Virus record (IMG/VR): IMGVR_UViG_3300017527_000515
Span: 51,458 to 115,457 of that record
Source of the DNA: a virus
Direction: 5' to 3' (one strand)
DNA: 64,000 bases
Each line of letters begins with the position of its first letter. Position 1 is the first letter of the stretch. The notes beneath the pieces are model-generated. The model was not told the DNA's origin. It was given only the letters and a program-made list of their open reading frames with translations, and searched no databases. Made by a program: the position numbers and the translations under genes. Below are positions 1 to 9,705 of the stretch, in pieces.

Positions 1-3000
1 GGTTCTTTAAAGCGTAGTTAGGTAATTTATAATAACCTGAATCTGGGCCAATTACTGGATTAGATATATTTGGTATGTTAGATAAGTCACTGTAATAGAT
101 CAGTCCCTCTTCTACTAATTTACCTGGGTCTATATCCACATATAAATCATACGGTGCTCCGTAGTTATTCTTAATAGTAACCAGTTGGCCTTCATTTATC
201 TGACCTACCTTAGAGTGCTCAGAGTAATATATATATTCACAGCCCTTCTCGCCAGCATGTAGGTCTTCAGTTTTAACGTATAAAACTACATCATCATACC
301 TGGTTTCGGTTACTGGTATTATCTCCAGTGTGAAGTGTTGGGGGGAGTCCCCTACGTATATTTCCACTAAATTTTCAGTTTTCTGTACGGACTCTGTAGG
401 CCACCACTCCTCACCGTAGTCAGAGAAAGTCATAACAATTCCGCCGGATAAATTAGAACCTATATCCTCAGCAACACCGTAAAGCTCCATCTCTGTAATC
501 TTTGTAGATTTGTGGAAGTCTGTATAAATTCTCCAACCCTTACAGATTATAGGCTCCCATTGGTGCTCTATTATTTGCCAATCTACCCTGCGGGCTGTTT
601 GCCATTCTTCAGCATTTGACACATCGAACGTCTGATAAGTAAAATAACCACTCTCCTGGCCGGAGTCTGCTCTGTGAGAATAATCCTGTATAACGTCAGA
701 GTATACTGGGTCCCACTCATAAATCACACTACTGGTGGGAGTAGCTATCATCTCACCGGTGGTGGGGTTCTTAAATAGATATTCAGCTACCTGATTATAG
801 GTTGGCGAGCCTTCGTAAAATTCCACATTGTCCAATATAATCTTAGTATATTCTGGTATAAGATCATAACGATAATCATCAGCATCGCCTAGAGTGTAAT
901 AGAAACCTCCATATGTAGAGGTAGCAAAGTTTCTAAAATTAAATTTTTCTTTGAAATAAATTTTAGATTTATATATCTTCTTCTCTTTCTCGTGTGGGAA
1001 ATGAATATATATAGCTATAGGATCTTCGTCGAAATCAAACACTGCCTGACTACCGTGTATGTACGTGGCGTGTAACCACACAGCTAACCACTCTTCATCA
1101 CCATTGACCCAAAAATAATGAGGATTACTAGGAACAACTCCTGGTCCGGCGTCGTAATTCCAATGTGTGCTAGACAAATCTGTAGTGAGACTATAACTAT
1201 CACAAGCCAAGCCATCAGGCACATTGTACACACCGTCACTGAGATTATCTAAACCATAGTGCACATTAAATCTTTGATACCAAAACTCTCCTGGCATATC
1301 TATACGTTTGTGGAATGTCCAATGAAATTCACCGAAAAGGCTAACCTCCCAGTTTATGTCCAAACACCTAGCTATATTATATTCTAAAATATTATTAAGG
1401 GCCTCGCCCTTCATCTCTACTTTTTCTATATTATACCTATGTCCTAGATCTATATCAAGGTATAATCTCTTTTGGGGATCATAACCGTGGGCGTATACCA
1501 ATAGCCCGCCGCTACCTTCTCCGTATAGCCTAAGGGGATTAAAAATTTCGCCCTGCTCTGGCTTACCTTCTATCTGATGGTACTGAGCATCCACTTCATT
1601 ACCGGTAACACTCTTACCCACATACATATTTATATTGTAAAAGGCAAGCATGTCGCCTTTATTTACAAAAACATCTATATCTATATCTATACCTTCTTGG
1701 GTTAATGAATACAAAGCATCGTTATAACCTCTATCGATATCTCTATCAACTAAGGACCATTCATATATAACCTGCATTGTACCGTCTCTTTTGGGACGTA
1801 CCACCATAACCTTGGCGCCCGATAACTCATCTCCTTTACGTGTTCCTGTAGTATGGCCACTTGAGCCAGTTTCATGGGGCGTTTTTCTATAATTTGGAGA
1901 ATCCAATGAGCACATAGCCCATATTTTTCTTATTCTACCGCTGGCATTAAATGGATGGTTGTAGTCTATTATAGTGCGATCATCGTTAGTTATCATGTAA
2001 TATTTACGAATTACTTGACCACTAACATCACCATCATTATTTCCTATTGCAGAAGACATTACGCCGGTGCTTGAAGATAACCAATCCCTGCGGCCGCCCT
2101 CTATACTATATTGAAATGGATTAAATGTTAATGCAGTCCTTTCATTGTTATCTAACAATCCAAATGCTTGATGAGTTTTTATTTTAAAACTAGACAGAGG
2201 AGAGTACCCATTAACTGGCGTAGTGCCATCCGTTTTAGTGGTTACATCTTGCCCATATTTATTAGTAAAGTTTAAATACCTAGCCAGATCATTGTCCACA
2301 ACCTCAACTGTGGAATCTACGTGAAGTGTACCACTGTGTATTTTAAAAGTATTATCGCTTGTGTACTCTACTTGTACCTCAGAGTACCCACCTATGTTCG
2401 TCCTAGATATACCCCTAGCTAGAGAGTTTGCTACCTCTCTGCCGCTGCCATTCAGTACTTCTCTAATCTTTACTATTTCTTCACCATAGCCATTTATATT
2501 TATTATAAATTCCGTAAGATCTTCTATATTGAATCTTTTATTTGGTTCATGTGATTGGGATTCACACGTAGCTCTTTCGCCTATCCACGGACATGGGTAG
2601 GAATATTCACTAAACTTTTCACAGGTAGTATTTCTACATTCATGGGATTCAGTAGAAAATATCTCTATCCCTCTTATAAAAAACTCATCGCCATCTGCGC
2701 CGTCCGCAATAGCTGGCCAAAATCTTAAGTCATTGATGTCGCCCTGCCACCACTGTTGAACTCCCACATTAATAACATAGGTGTGCCACTGATTATCTGC
2801 CTCTATATCAAATAGTATTTCTTTATCTTCCCCCCAATTAGCTGACTGTAGAGTTCTCCATTCTAACTTAGCTTGGGTAGGTAGTGGGTGATTACCTCTC
2901 TCGTCTCTGGGCCAAGGGTTATACTTCATCACTATACGAACAAAGTAATGGGTGATAGCATTAACGGGACGGAATACACTAAACCTACCTATAGTTCCCC

Positions 3001-3187
3001 ATTCTCCTAACAACGTACCGAACAGGAATCCTCCCCAACAACCATAGGTATGTATATTTCTGAAATATTCCCAACCATCTACCTCACCATTTCTAGAAAA
3101 GTCTGCAGAGTATCCAGTAGTACTGTCGTGTAAGCACTTGAGAGATTGAGTTATGGTAGCATCCTGTGCTATATAATTAGAACCCAT
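1..3187 (-). CDS. Large tail-tip/adhesin-like structural protein, C-terminus cut by window edge
   Basis: The frame is open from an ATG at 3187 to the window edge, giving 1062 codons without a stop; the C-terminus lies outside. The start overlaps the last 11 bases of the preceding zinc-ribbon gene and has a GAGG upstream. The protein is rich in Gly, Asp, Tyr and Trp, and has a short cysteine-bearing stretch around residues 180-210 (CEKFSEYSYPCPW). I see no signal peptide, membrane segment or catalytic motif. Composition and position, last in a chain of tip genes after the tape measure and hub, suggest a beta-rich virion protein such as a receptor-binding or tip protein. That role is inferred from location; I do not recognise the family. 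Confidence 0.75.
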   Translation of the reverse strand, partial: MGSNYIAQDATITQSLKCLHDSTTGYSADFSRNGEVDGWEYFRNIHTYGCWGGFLFGTLLGEWGTIGRFSVFRPVNAITHYFVRIVMKYNPWPRDERGNHPLPTQAKLEWRTLQSANWGEDKEILFDIEADNQWHTYVINVGVQQWWQGDINDLRFWPAIADGADGDEFFIRGIEIFSTESHECRNTTCEKFSEYSYPCPWIGERATCESQSHEPNKRFNIEDLTEFIININGYGEEIVKIREVLNGSGREVANSLARGISRTNIGGYSEVQVEYTSDNTFKIHSGTLHVDSTVEVVDNDLARYLNFTNKYGQDVTTKTDGTTPVNGYSPLSSFKIKTHQAFGLLDNNERTALTFNPFQYSIEGGRRDWLSSSTGVMSSAIGNNDGDVSGQVIRKYYMITNDDRTIIDYNHPFNASGRIRKIWAMCSLDSPNYRKTPHETGSSGHTTGTRKGDELSGAKVMVVRPKRDGTMQVIYEWSLVDRDIDRGYNDALYSLTQEGIDIDIDVFVNKGDMLAFYNINMYVGKSVTGNEVDAQYHQIEGKPEQGEIFNPLRLYGEGSGGLLVYAHGYDPQKRLYLDIDLGHRYNIEKVEMKGEALNNILEYNIARCLDINWEVSLFGEFHWTFHKRIDMPGEFWYQRFNVHYGLDNLSDGVYNVPDGLACDSYSLTTDLSSTHWNYDAGPGVVPSNPHYFWVNGDEEWLAVWLHATYIHGSQAVFDFDEDPIAIYIHFPHEKEKKIYKSKIYFKEKFNFRNFATSTYGGFYYTLGDADDYRYDLIPEYTKIILDNVEFYEGSPTYNQVAEYLFKNPTTGEMIATPTSSVIYEWDPVYSDVIQDYSHRADSGQESGYFTYQTFDVSNAEEWQTARRVDWQIIEHQWEPIICKGWRIYTDFHKSTKITEMELYGVAEDIGSNLSGGIVMTFSDYGEEWWPTESVQKTENLVEIYVGDSPQHFTLEIIPVTETRYDDVVLYVKTEDLHAGEKGCEYIYYSEHSKVGQINEGQLVTIKNNYGAPYDLYVDIDPGKLVEEGLIYYSDLSNIPNISNPVIGPDSGYYKLPNYALKN

Positions 3188-3590
3188 ACGGTAGCCTCTT
3201 TAATTCGCATTTATTATAAATATGTTGAGGACACGACCCCTTACCGTCGTACCCGTTACATTTCCCACAATAATAGAATATTCTATTAGTCTTTCTAAGT
3301 CCGCCTGGGTCGGGCATTTGCCCCATAGCAATCCTAGTAAATATTCTATCTGAAAGATGTTTTCTAAATACTTTTTCTATTTCCTTCATGGTGTATCTGA
3401 CTTCTGCATCGCAATCATTACATGTCATTACCAATATATCACTTATGGTCCCATCTTTTAATTTATCTATATCATCCAGTTTGAATACTTCTGGGTGCTG
3501 CCACGCCTCCATAGTTAATCTCTGGTTGTACATAAGCCTTCCCTTGTCGCAAGAATCACACGGTAAATATCTTATCATATCACTAAACAT
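3177..3590 (-). CDS. Small zinc-ribbon-like protein in tail-tip cluster
   Basis: A 137-aa protein with three CxxC pairs (C11/C14, C57/C60, C108/C111) plus C120 and C128. This pattern predicts one or two structural zinc sites. The start is an ATG at 3590 with GGAG about 6 bases upstream. It sits between two giant tip genes and overlaps the next one by 11 bases, so the two are probably translationally coupled. It could be a small structural or assembly protein of the tip, or a chaperone for the large neighbours. No family is recognised and no enzymatic residues stand out. Confidence 0.8.
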   Translation of the reverse strand: MFSDMIRYLPCDSCDKGRLMYNQRLTMEAWQHPEVFKLDDIDKLKDGTISDILVMTCNDCDAEVRYTMKEIEKVFRKHLSDRIFTRIAMGQMPDPGGLRKTNRIFYYCGKCNGYDGKGSCPQHIYNKCELKRLPYGF

Positions 3591-3600
3591 ATCCTACTCC

Positions 3601-6600
3601 TTATACAGCAGTACCAGCAAAAGTACCGCCTCCTAGTCCCCATTTATCTGTATACTCAGGATCGCCGCCTGCTAATATCATAGCCCTATCATACTTGGCC
3701 TGTTGTGTGTAAAATCTCAAAGAATAATATGAGTTGCCTGGATCTATAGGTTTACTAGCATCTCGTTCAAGGGGTGTGCCAATCCCAGCATGATCTACAT
3801 GTATATACCTACCACTAAATACATTCTCTGGGCCGCCGAATAACATACACTTTTCTCTCCTGAAGTTACTGGACCATGTGTAATAGTGACCGCCTGGCCT
3901 CCAGAAATCGTACTGCTTAAAGTCTTTGTATCTCCAATGCCTTTCGAATGGTAATTTTTCTGAATTTATCACCAGATTAGCTGAGGGAAATGACTCGCCT
4001 ATTGTGTTTAAAAATGCTTCACATTTATAAGGGGCTACTGGAGCATAGTTTATAGTATCACTAGATGGATCTAAATTATATGCATACTCATACAGATCTC
4101 GTTGCTCTTTAGCCTCTGTTTCATGTAGATTATCATATGTAACTCCTACTATGCGTTCGTCGTCGGGGTGTGATATTCCAGTAACAATTACTTTAGTTTT
4201 ATCCATAGCCACAACTTCTTTATCAGCAAATCTAGGAGAGCGTAGGGAGAAATATTGTCCCATGTTCAGTAGATTATCCTCGTGTTTTAAATGATCTCCA
4301 GGACCATCTAAATTAATACCCTGGCCGCCTATATCTGATAATTGTGAAGCTATATATTTTCTTTCATATGTTTTAATATTTTCGTATTTTATATCCACAT
4401 ATCTAGCGAAATATAACTCTACGCTGTCCACAGATATAAAGCTGCCTGCATAATTATTTAAAGTTACCTGCACGCTATTTGCTATTTTATTTGCCATCTC
4501 ATAAGGACCTACCAAGAAATCCATATATATAATATATTCTTCTTGGCCAGACGCTGGGTATTCTGGGGAACCAGCAGCTGAAGAAAGTCCTTTCGGTGAG
4601 CCGGTGCTTCCATCATTGAAATTACATGACACGCGTATACCAGGTCTAACCACTGTGTGTATGGTAGGCCTTGGTGGGTCCGAATCATTTAGCCCCTGAA
4701 TATCTCCCCATATACCCCGTACCACAACTCTAGATAAAGGAGCTACAGACACTGGAGTGTAATCTATCACTACACTTCCAGAATCCCATACAAAAGAGCC
4801 GGGTATATTCATATCACCAGCTGTTTCTGAGGCTGTATTGCCCAGATCCATCTCCTCTATAGTCTCCTCTTTGGGTAGATAATACAGTCTATCTCGTGTC
4901 ATCTCGGCTATCAATCCTCTGTTGTAATAACCATAAATATATCCTAGATTTATTCCGGTGTCTGGAGTTTTACCTATTATACCTTTACGTTCGGCAGCAT
5001 CAGCATCTTCGATGGTAAATGATGCTGAACTATCAAACAGCATGTTATCTTCATGTATCCAATCCGATCCGTAAGCCTTCTCATATATGTTGTCCTCGCC
5101 CTGGCCTGCATCCGTATCAGCGCCGCCACCTTCATCATTCCAATCTACTGGTTGTGATGCCACATACTCATTCTCACCGTACAGTACTTCAAATGCTCTA
5201 GGATGTGCACCACCTATGGACAATGTTGGATATACGGACAGAAATCCCTCTTCGAACTTCGGCGCTGTATATACTATTTTGTAATCACCTTCATCCAATA
5301 TAGTTCTATGCTCGTTTTTATAATAATCCCATATGTATGGTGCCTTCTTTAAATCTACAAAATCTAAGAACCCCACGGCTGTTGTCGTATCAGTGTCGGC
5401 GTCCTCATCCTCTCCGGGCTCTGTTACTGGTAATTCATTAGAAGCATTTCTTTCTATTTCCAGCCAATCCTCCTGCCAGGCCCAAGCAGCCTTTTGTTTT
5501 TTTAAATAGTAAAACACAGCTTTAGTTGCTATAGTACCTATGGGGTATGTGGGAAGTGGATAACTACTATTACCTTCATGATGCACTTCAAACAACTCAT
5601 CCCATCTGTATCTACCGCCCAAAGCTTCTGGATCATCCTCTACTTCCTCTTCGGTAGGCTCGACGGGTTTTCGCTCTTCATTTACAGCTGCACAAGTAGC
5701 CATGGTCATTTGATGGAAATATCTAAAAGGTTCGAACCCTTGATCTGGGGATATACCTACATACTTATCCTCATAAGCGTCGTCATAAGAGTTAAACCCT
5801 GAATAAAAACTGCTATGATCTAACATCAAAGGCATCCAATCAGCCTTTTGTAATATCCCATTCACTACAAACGGTATTATATGAGTAATATAATCCTCAC
5901 TTAAATATTTCTCTACGTATTCTCTACCTTCATTGCCAAACGGAGGTGGATACCAACCATTCTCAGCGTACTCTCCTAAATCTACTGGGCCCCTCTTAAA
6001 CACCCTACCGGCAAAGATTACTGAAGATGCCTCGGCATCACTATACCAAAAATCACAACCGCAGTCACAAGAGGATGCCCAATTACCTCTAACATCACCA
6101 AAAGCATCGTATTTATAAGGACCACAGTATCTATAGTCCCATCTCTTCAGTACTGTTCCACCGCCTACAAATTCTTTTTCTCCAGTAAGTGGGTTAACAT
6201 TACCGCCAGAATCGGGACCTACATAACCAGCTTGACAATTATTACATACAGTAAATTCATCATACATATCATAGCCGCGGCACACATTATAAGGAAACCA
6301 CATAGGCCCTTCCCATTTTTGCCATGAATGTAGATGATCTCCACAGTTAGGTACTTCAACGTGTTTATATGGAGCTGATAGTGGTGCATCCTGCTTGATA
6401 TCTATACAAAAACCTGATCTAGGCTGTAGTGCGTACTGTCTACCTTCCGCGCTATATCTATAGAATATATCCACGCCACGGCAGCCTTCTTTAACAATTT
6501 GTGTTACCATTTTAGTTGCGAATGAGTTTATAGTTCTCCCATTGTCGTCCTTGAAATGAGCCATGAATTGTACAGAGCCTCTAGATATACCATTTACCTC

Positions 6601-9255
6601 TAATGACCCTCCGCCGCCGAATATATTATACGGAGTACCCACAAGAACATTAGTTTCATTTTTACCACCCCCGTATTTTATTACACCTTCGCCAGGATTA
6701 TTGGTTAATTGTATGTAACCATAATCCAAGACTAGATCCCATTGGGAATTTCTAAACGTCATCTTGTGCTCTTCATCTACAGGTTGTAATACCGCCATAG
6801 CAGCGCCTATGTAATTATCGTCTTCTATAATAGATTCTAACTCTACCTCATCTGGTAAGCCGCCGGGTGGGTAATCCTCGCCGCCGATATAAACTAACTT
6901 GGCATTTATTATTTCCCAGTCATACACATAATTTATGTTTTTGTCTTCTAATTCTATAAGAATCTTATTTGATTGGCCTATCCCGCCCCAAAACTCACAG
7001 GATACATCTGTCTCTTCTACTTGCTCGTATGCGTAATCGAAATACCTTTCGCCAGTCCATAGGTTATCCAAGCTGAATGTTGATACTATTTCTGTGTCTT
7101 CGCCAAACCTAGCTCCGCCCATTGATACTATACTTGCAGTGGCTGTGGCGCCAGGCTCTATAGCTGTAGGAACTTTATTCTCCCAGCCAGTATCATTATC
7201 CTCATATAAATGTGTGTACTCTGTCTGTTTTACTACTCCGCCGTACCAAATACTATTCACTTCTCTCCATCTATATTCCCACGTACCATCTCCTAGATCT
7301 ACACATACTAGTAATAGGTTAGGATTGCTAGAATAATCTAGTCTTACTTCTGATGTCATAAAAAATCCAAACTCATCATCAGACGCCGATCTCGCTATAT
7401 ACCCCGGCGCTTCAGCAAATCCTCTAGATACAGTCTCCCTTAAAAAATTATATACATCTTCTTTTATTATTTTTGCTGGCCGCCCGAATATGTTATCATC
7501 TTTAATAGCATATACTCCGGTGAAATAACCCAACATACTTGATATTGGAATTCTGTTAGTGTTTATAACATAAACTTGTTTATTGGTATACGTTTGCCCT
7601 ATTGTTTTTATACGATCTCCTTTAATATTATTAGATCGTTTTGTGTATCCTGGGTCCCCAGCATCTCTACAAATCTCAGAATTAAAATAATTATTATCAT
7701 ATGGCGGATACACTACCGTAAGAGGAGCAAAATCAGGGAAAGTATGTTCTCTCACTAGATTTGGATAGTGTCTTTGTCCCCCCTCTGTACTAGTTCCTAT
7801 CTGTGCATGGTGGTACTCAACATCTTCTGCCTCAATATAGGCTTTGGTAAATTCCCTCATATGTAAAGGAGATGGCTGGCACAACCATAGTTTTTTACCT
7901 ACCATCTTACTGTCAGTAACTCCACTTTCGCCGGTATCATCCTCTATCTTTTTCCAATTAGTAAATGTATATATAGCAGGTGTATGTGGGTCATCAAAGT
8001 TGGGTTTGATATTATAGAAAGTATCGTATTCATCTTGACTGTCCCATGTAGATGCCCAGAATCTAAGCTCCAACACCTGGTTAGCTGTAATAGGCATACC
8101 AGCTTGTGTTCTAGTAGACGTAACATATATCCATTCACCAGTATAGCATGGGCATTCTGGTCGGGCGCCATTACATACTGGTCCGCCACCCTTAGCCCAT
8201 ACACCGTCTAATGCTAATTGTGCTCCTGTGTGGTCTTCCCACGCGCCGCCTTCTTGTGAAAGGTCCTCTAATACTCGAGTATTAAACGGTACAGCATCTG
8301 AGTGTGGGCACTTACAGAACTCTACTCTACCCCCATCATCAAATATATCTGGATCGCCTTCCAAGTATATGGTAGCACCGTATTCGTCTATGTGATATTC
8401 CCGGCCGGTATCTTCATCCCACCATTGGCATTTTTGAAATCTTGCGCGGTCGTTGAATAACTTATAGTTTAGTGGTAATCTATATCTATCATCATAACCG
8501 TCGTCATTCTCCCATGCTTGGGCTCGTTCCCAACCTTGCTTAGTGATAGTGATGTTATCAGGTTCTACATCTCCTGGAGATTTGCCAGCGGGGGATATAA
8601 TACCAAACCCCATCTGATATGGTCTGTATAAATTACATACTACAGGAAGTTCCGATAGACGGTCCTCAGCATCCTCACTCTCCGATATTATACTACAACC
8701 CTGTTCTCCTCTACCCCAACCATGACAATCACATTTACCGACACCGTCGCCCTCTGAATCATTATAGCCCCAAACATCATCGCGTTTTATGGATTTGAAT
8801 ATAGCATCTTTATCACCACCCAGAGATTTTTCTCCTAATCCAGTAACATATGGGTTAGGTGCGGTACAAATCCATTCCTCTGGATCATGTTCAGCGCCGG
8901 GCTCGTACGCACTACACCAACTACGTCTACCTAAGAAGTCACATTGGCCAAAATTGAACCCAGATGGTATCTCTGGTTTAGGGTCGTTTGGATTATCTGA
9001 TGTGTTGTCGGTCTCATAACTACAACTATAGCCTGCACCCTCGCCCTCGCCTTTCTTAAACCATGCGCACACTGGAGGCATGCCTTTTAGAAAGTACTGA
9101 CAGGTTCTCCAAGCCCTTGCTCCTTCGCCCGTGGATGCTCTCAGACCAGTAGAAACATCTGTATAGTTCCAATCAGAGTAAGGAGTTACGTCATCCCAAC
9201 AATATTCCCATTGGGTTCCGTCCTCAAATTTTACTGATATGCAATCTCCTGCCAT
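3601..9255 (-). CDS. 1884-aa cysteine-rich tail-tip/adhesin-like structural protein
   Basis: The second largest gene here (1884 aa). The start is ATG 9255, sharing one base with the previous stop (TAATG); a GGAGG lies about 14 bases upstream. The first 350 residues are rich in Cys, Trp and Gly, with more Cys clusters near the middle (CNNC; CDCGCDFW), suggesting disulfides or metal sites in an otherwise beta-rich Asp/Gly/Tyr protein. No enzymatic motif, coiled coil or membrane segment was seen. Position after the hub and small tip proteins fits a central tip or receptor-binding protein, but that is inference. The protein may be several domains fused; I could not delimit them. Confidence 0.85.
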   Translation of the reverse strand: MAGDCISVKFEDGTQWEYCWDDVTPYSDWNYTDVSTGLRASTGEGARAWRTCQYFLKGMPPVCAWFKKGEGEGAGYSCSYETDNTSDNPNDPKPEIPSGFNFGQCDFLGRRSWCSAYEPGAEHDPEEWICTAPNPYVTGLGEKSLGGDKDAIFKSIKRDDVWGYNDSEGDGVGKCDCHGWGRGEQGCSIISESEDAEDRLSELPVVCNLYRPYQMGFGIISPAGKSPGDVEPDNITITKQGWERAQAWENDDGYDDRYRLPLNYKLFNDRARFQKCQWWDEDTGREYHIDEYGATIYLEGDPDIFDDGGRVEFCKCPHSDAVPFNTRVLEDLSQEGGAWEDHTGAQLALDGVWAKGGGPVCNGARPECPCYTGEWIYVTSTRTQAGMPITANQVLELRFWASTWDSQDEYDTFYNIKPNFDDPHTPAIYTFTNWKKIEDDTGESGVTDSKMVGKKLWLCQPSPLHMREFTKAYIEAEDVEYHHAQIGTSTEGGQRHYPNLVREHTFPDFAPLTVVYPPYDNNYFNSEICRDAGDPGYTKRSNNIKGDRIKTIGQTYTNKQVYVINTNRIPISSMLGYFTGVYAIKDDNIFGRPAKIIKEDVYNFLRETVSRGFAEAPGYIARSASDDEFGFFMTSEVRLDYSSNPNLLLVCVDLGDGTWEYRWREVNSIWYGGVVKQTEYTHLYEDNDTGWENKVPTAIEPGATATASIVSMGGARFGEDTEIVSTFSLDNLWTGERYFDYAYEQVEETDVSCEFWGGIGQSNKILIELEDKNINYVYDWEIINAKLVYIGGEDYPPGGLPDEVELESIIEDDNYIGAAMAVLQPVDEEHKMTFRNSQWDLVLDYGYIQLTNNPGEGVIKYGGGKNETNVLVGTPYNIFGGGGSLEVNGISRGSVQFMAHFKDDNGRTINSFATKMVTQIVKEGCRGVDIFYRYSAEGRQYALQPRSGFCIDIKQDAPLSAPYKHVEVPNCGDHLHSWQKWEGPMWFPYNVCRGYDMYDEFTVCNNCQAGYVGPDSGGNVNPLTGEKEFVGGGTVLKRWDYRYCGPYKYDAFGDVRGNWASSCDCGCDFWYSDAEASSVIFAGRVFKRGPVDLGEYAENGWYPPPFGNEGREYVEKYLSEDYITHIIPFVVNGILQKADWMPLMLDHSSFYSGFNSYDDAYEDKYVGISPDQGFEPFRYFHQMTMATCAAVNEERKPVEPTEEEVEDDPEALGGRYRWDELFEVHHEGNSSYPLPTYPIGTIATKAVFYYLKKQKAAWAWQEDWLEIERNASNELPVTEPGEDEDADTDTTTAVGFLDFVDLKKAPYIWDYYKNEHRTILDEGDYKIVYTAPKFEEGFLSVYPTLSIGGAHPRAFEVLYGENEYVASQPVDWNDEGGGADTDAGQGEDNIYEKAYGSDWIHEDNMLFDSSASFTIEDADAAERKGIIGKTPDTGINLGYIYGYYNRGLIAEMTRDRLYYLPKEETIEEMDLGNTASETAGDMNIPGSFVWDSGSVVIDYTPVSVAPLSRVVVRGIWGDIQGLNDSDPPRPTIHTVVRPGIRVSCNFNDGSTGSPKGLSSAAGSPEYPASGQEEYIIYMDFLVGPYEMANKIANSVQVTLNNYAGSFISVDSVELYFARYVDIKYENIKTYERKYIASQLSDIGGQGINLDGPGDHLKHEDNLLNMGQYFSLRSPRFADKEVVAMDKTKVIVTGISHPDDERIVGVTYDNLHETEAKEQRDLYEYAYNLDPSSDTINYAPVAPYKCEAFLNTIGESFPSANLVINSEKLPFERHWRYKDFKQYDFWRPGGHYYTWSSNFRREKCMLFGGPENVFSGRYIHVDHAGIGTPLERDASKPIDPGNSYYSLRFYTQQAKYDRAMILAGGDPEYTDKWGLGGGTFAGTAV

Positions 9256-9569
9256 TAGAGTTTTTTAACCTCCATAGTCATTTTACCTGTGAATTCATTA
9301 ACTGTGTACCAAATCTTCACTGGCTTATCATCAACGGTATCGTAATAACCTATAGACCTTGATTCTATACGAAAACTTTCCGGTACTCCAGGTACAGCAG
9401 AACCACGTTTTTTCTGATCGTAGGCCATTTTATTATCTAACGTCCACTGTCTCCCTTCGAAGTGAAGAGTCACTCTGACTATATTTATCTTTGGTATCTT
9501 CTTCCAGCCCATTTGGGTTTCTCTGATTATGGTGCCGTCAGAGTATTCTACTTCCCAACCTCGTCTCAT
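9255..9569 (-). CDS. Small conserved-type phage protein, DG...W..IP family
   Basis: A 104-aa protein. I chose ATG 9569 because AGGAGG lies 4 bases upstream; the longer reading would need a TTG at 9587 that overlaps that binding site. Near the N-terminus it has YSDGTIIRETQMGWKKIP, which matches the pattern YPDGKIIKGN...GWDDIP in the gene at 13635-14093, so the two look like diverged paralogs. It directly follows a predicted terminator (9581-9628) and is coupled by TAATG to the 1884-aa tip gene. A chaperone or small tip component is possible; no function is established from the sequence. Confidence 0.8.
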   Translation of the reverse strand: MRRGWEVEYSDGTIIRETQMGWKKIPKINIVRVTLHFEGRQWTLDNKMAYDQKKRGSAVPGVPESFRIESRSIGYYDTVDDKPVKIWYTVNEFTGKMTMEVKKL

Positions 9570-9580
9570 ATTGCCTCCTA

Positions 9581-9628
9581 TAAACAAAAATAGGGAACAG
9601 ATATAGCACTACGCCATCTCTGTTCCCT
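9581..9628 (-). terminator. Rho-independent terminator candidate
   Basis: On the minus strand, a perfect 10-bp stem AGGGAACAGA / TCTGTTCCCT (9628-9619 and 9601-9592) encloses a 17-base loop. It is followed immediately by ATTTTTGTTT (9591-9582), a classic U-tract. It lies after the 521-aa gene and just before the ribosome binding site of the 104-aa gene. Since the gene downstream has no room for its own promoter after the hairpin, some read-through or antitermination is expected. Confidence 0.75.
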
Positions 9629-9662
9629 TCCTTAACTTTAGAATAGAATTATACAGCGGCAT
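9609..9662 (-). CDS. Possible 17-aa leader peptide overlapping the terminator
   Basis: A mini-ORF, ATG at 9662 to TAG at 9611-9609, encoding MPLYNSILKLRKGTEMA. It has GGGAGG 7 bases upstream. Its last codons run through the left arm of the terminator hairpin and its stop codon falls in the loop, so a translating ribosome would keep the hairpin from forming. This layout resembles a leader-peptide attenuator, but the ORF is very short and could be chance. A TATAAT inside it (9653-9648) offers a competing reading as a promoter. Confidence 0.3.
   Translation of the reverse strand: MPLYNSILKLRKGTEMA
9648..9653 (-). promoter_or_regulatory. Possible -10 element (TATAAT)
   Basis: A perfect TATAAT on the minus strand within the 136-base gap upstream of the 104-aa gene. 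No convincing -35 hexamer lies 16-18 bases upstream (the bases there are GGGAGG-like), and the extended -10 TG is one base out of register. If used, transcription would begin just before the terminator hairpin, which is odd. Low confidence. Confidence 0.2.
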
Positions 9663-9705
9663 GTAAATGCCTCCCTTTTCCTAAAAAATTCTTAACCTGT
9701 CCTAA

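Noticed and set aside
9570-9587. Longer start (TTG at 9587) for the 104-aa gene
   Set aside because: The reading would run through the gene's own AGGAGG site, which clearly serves ATG 9569.
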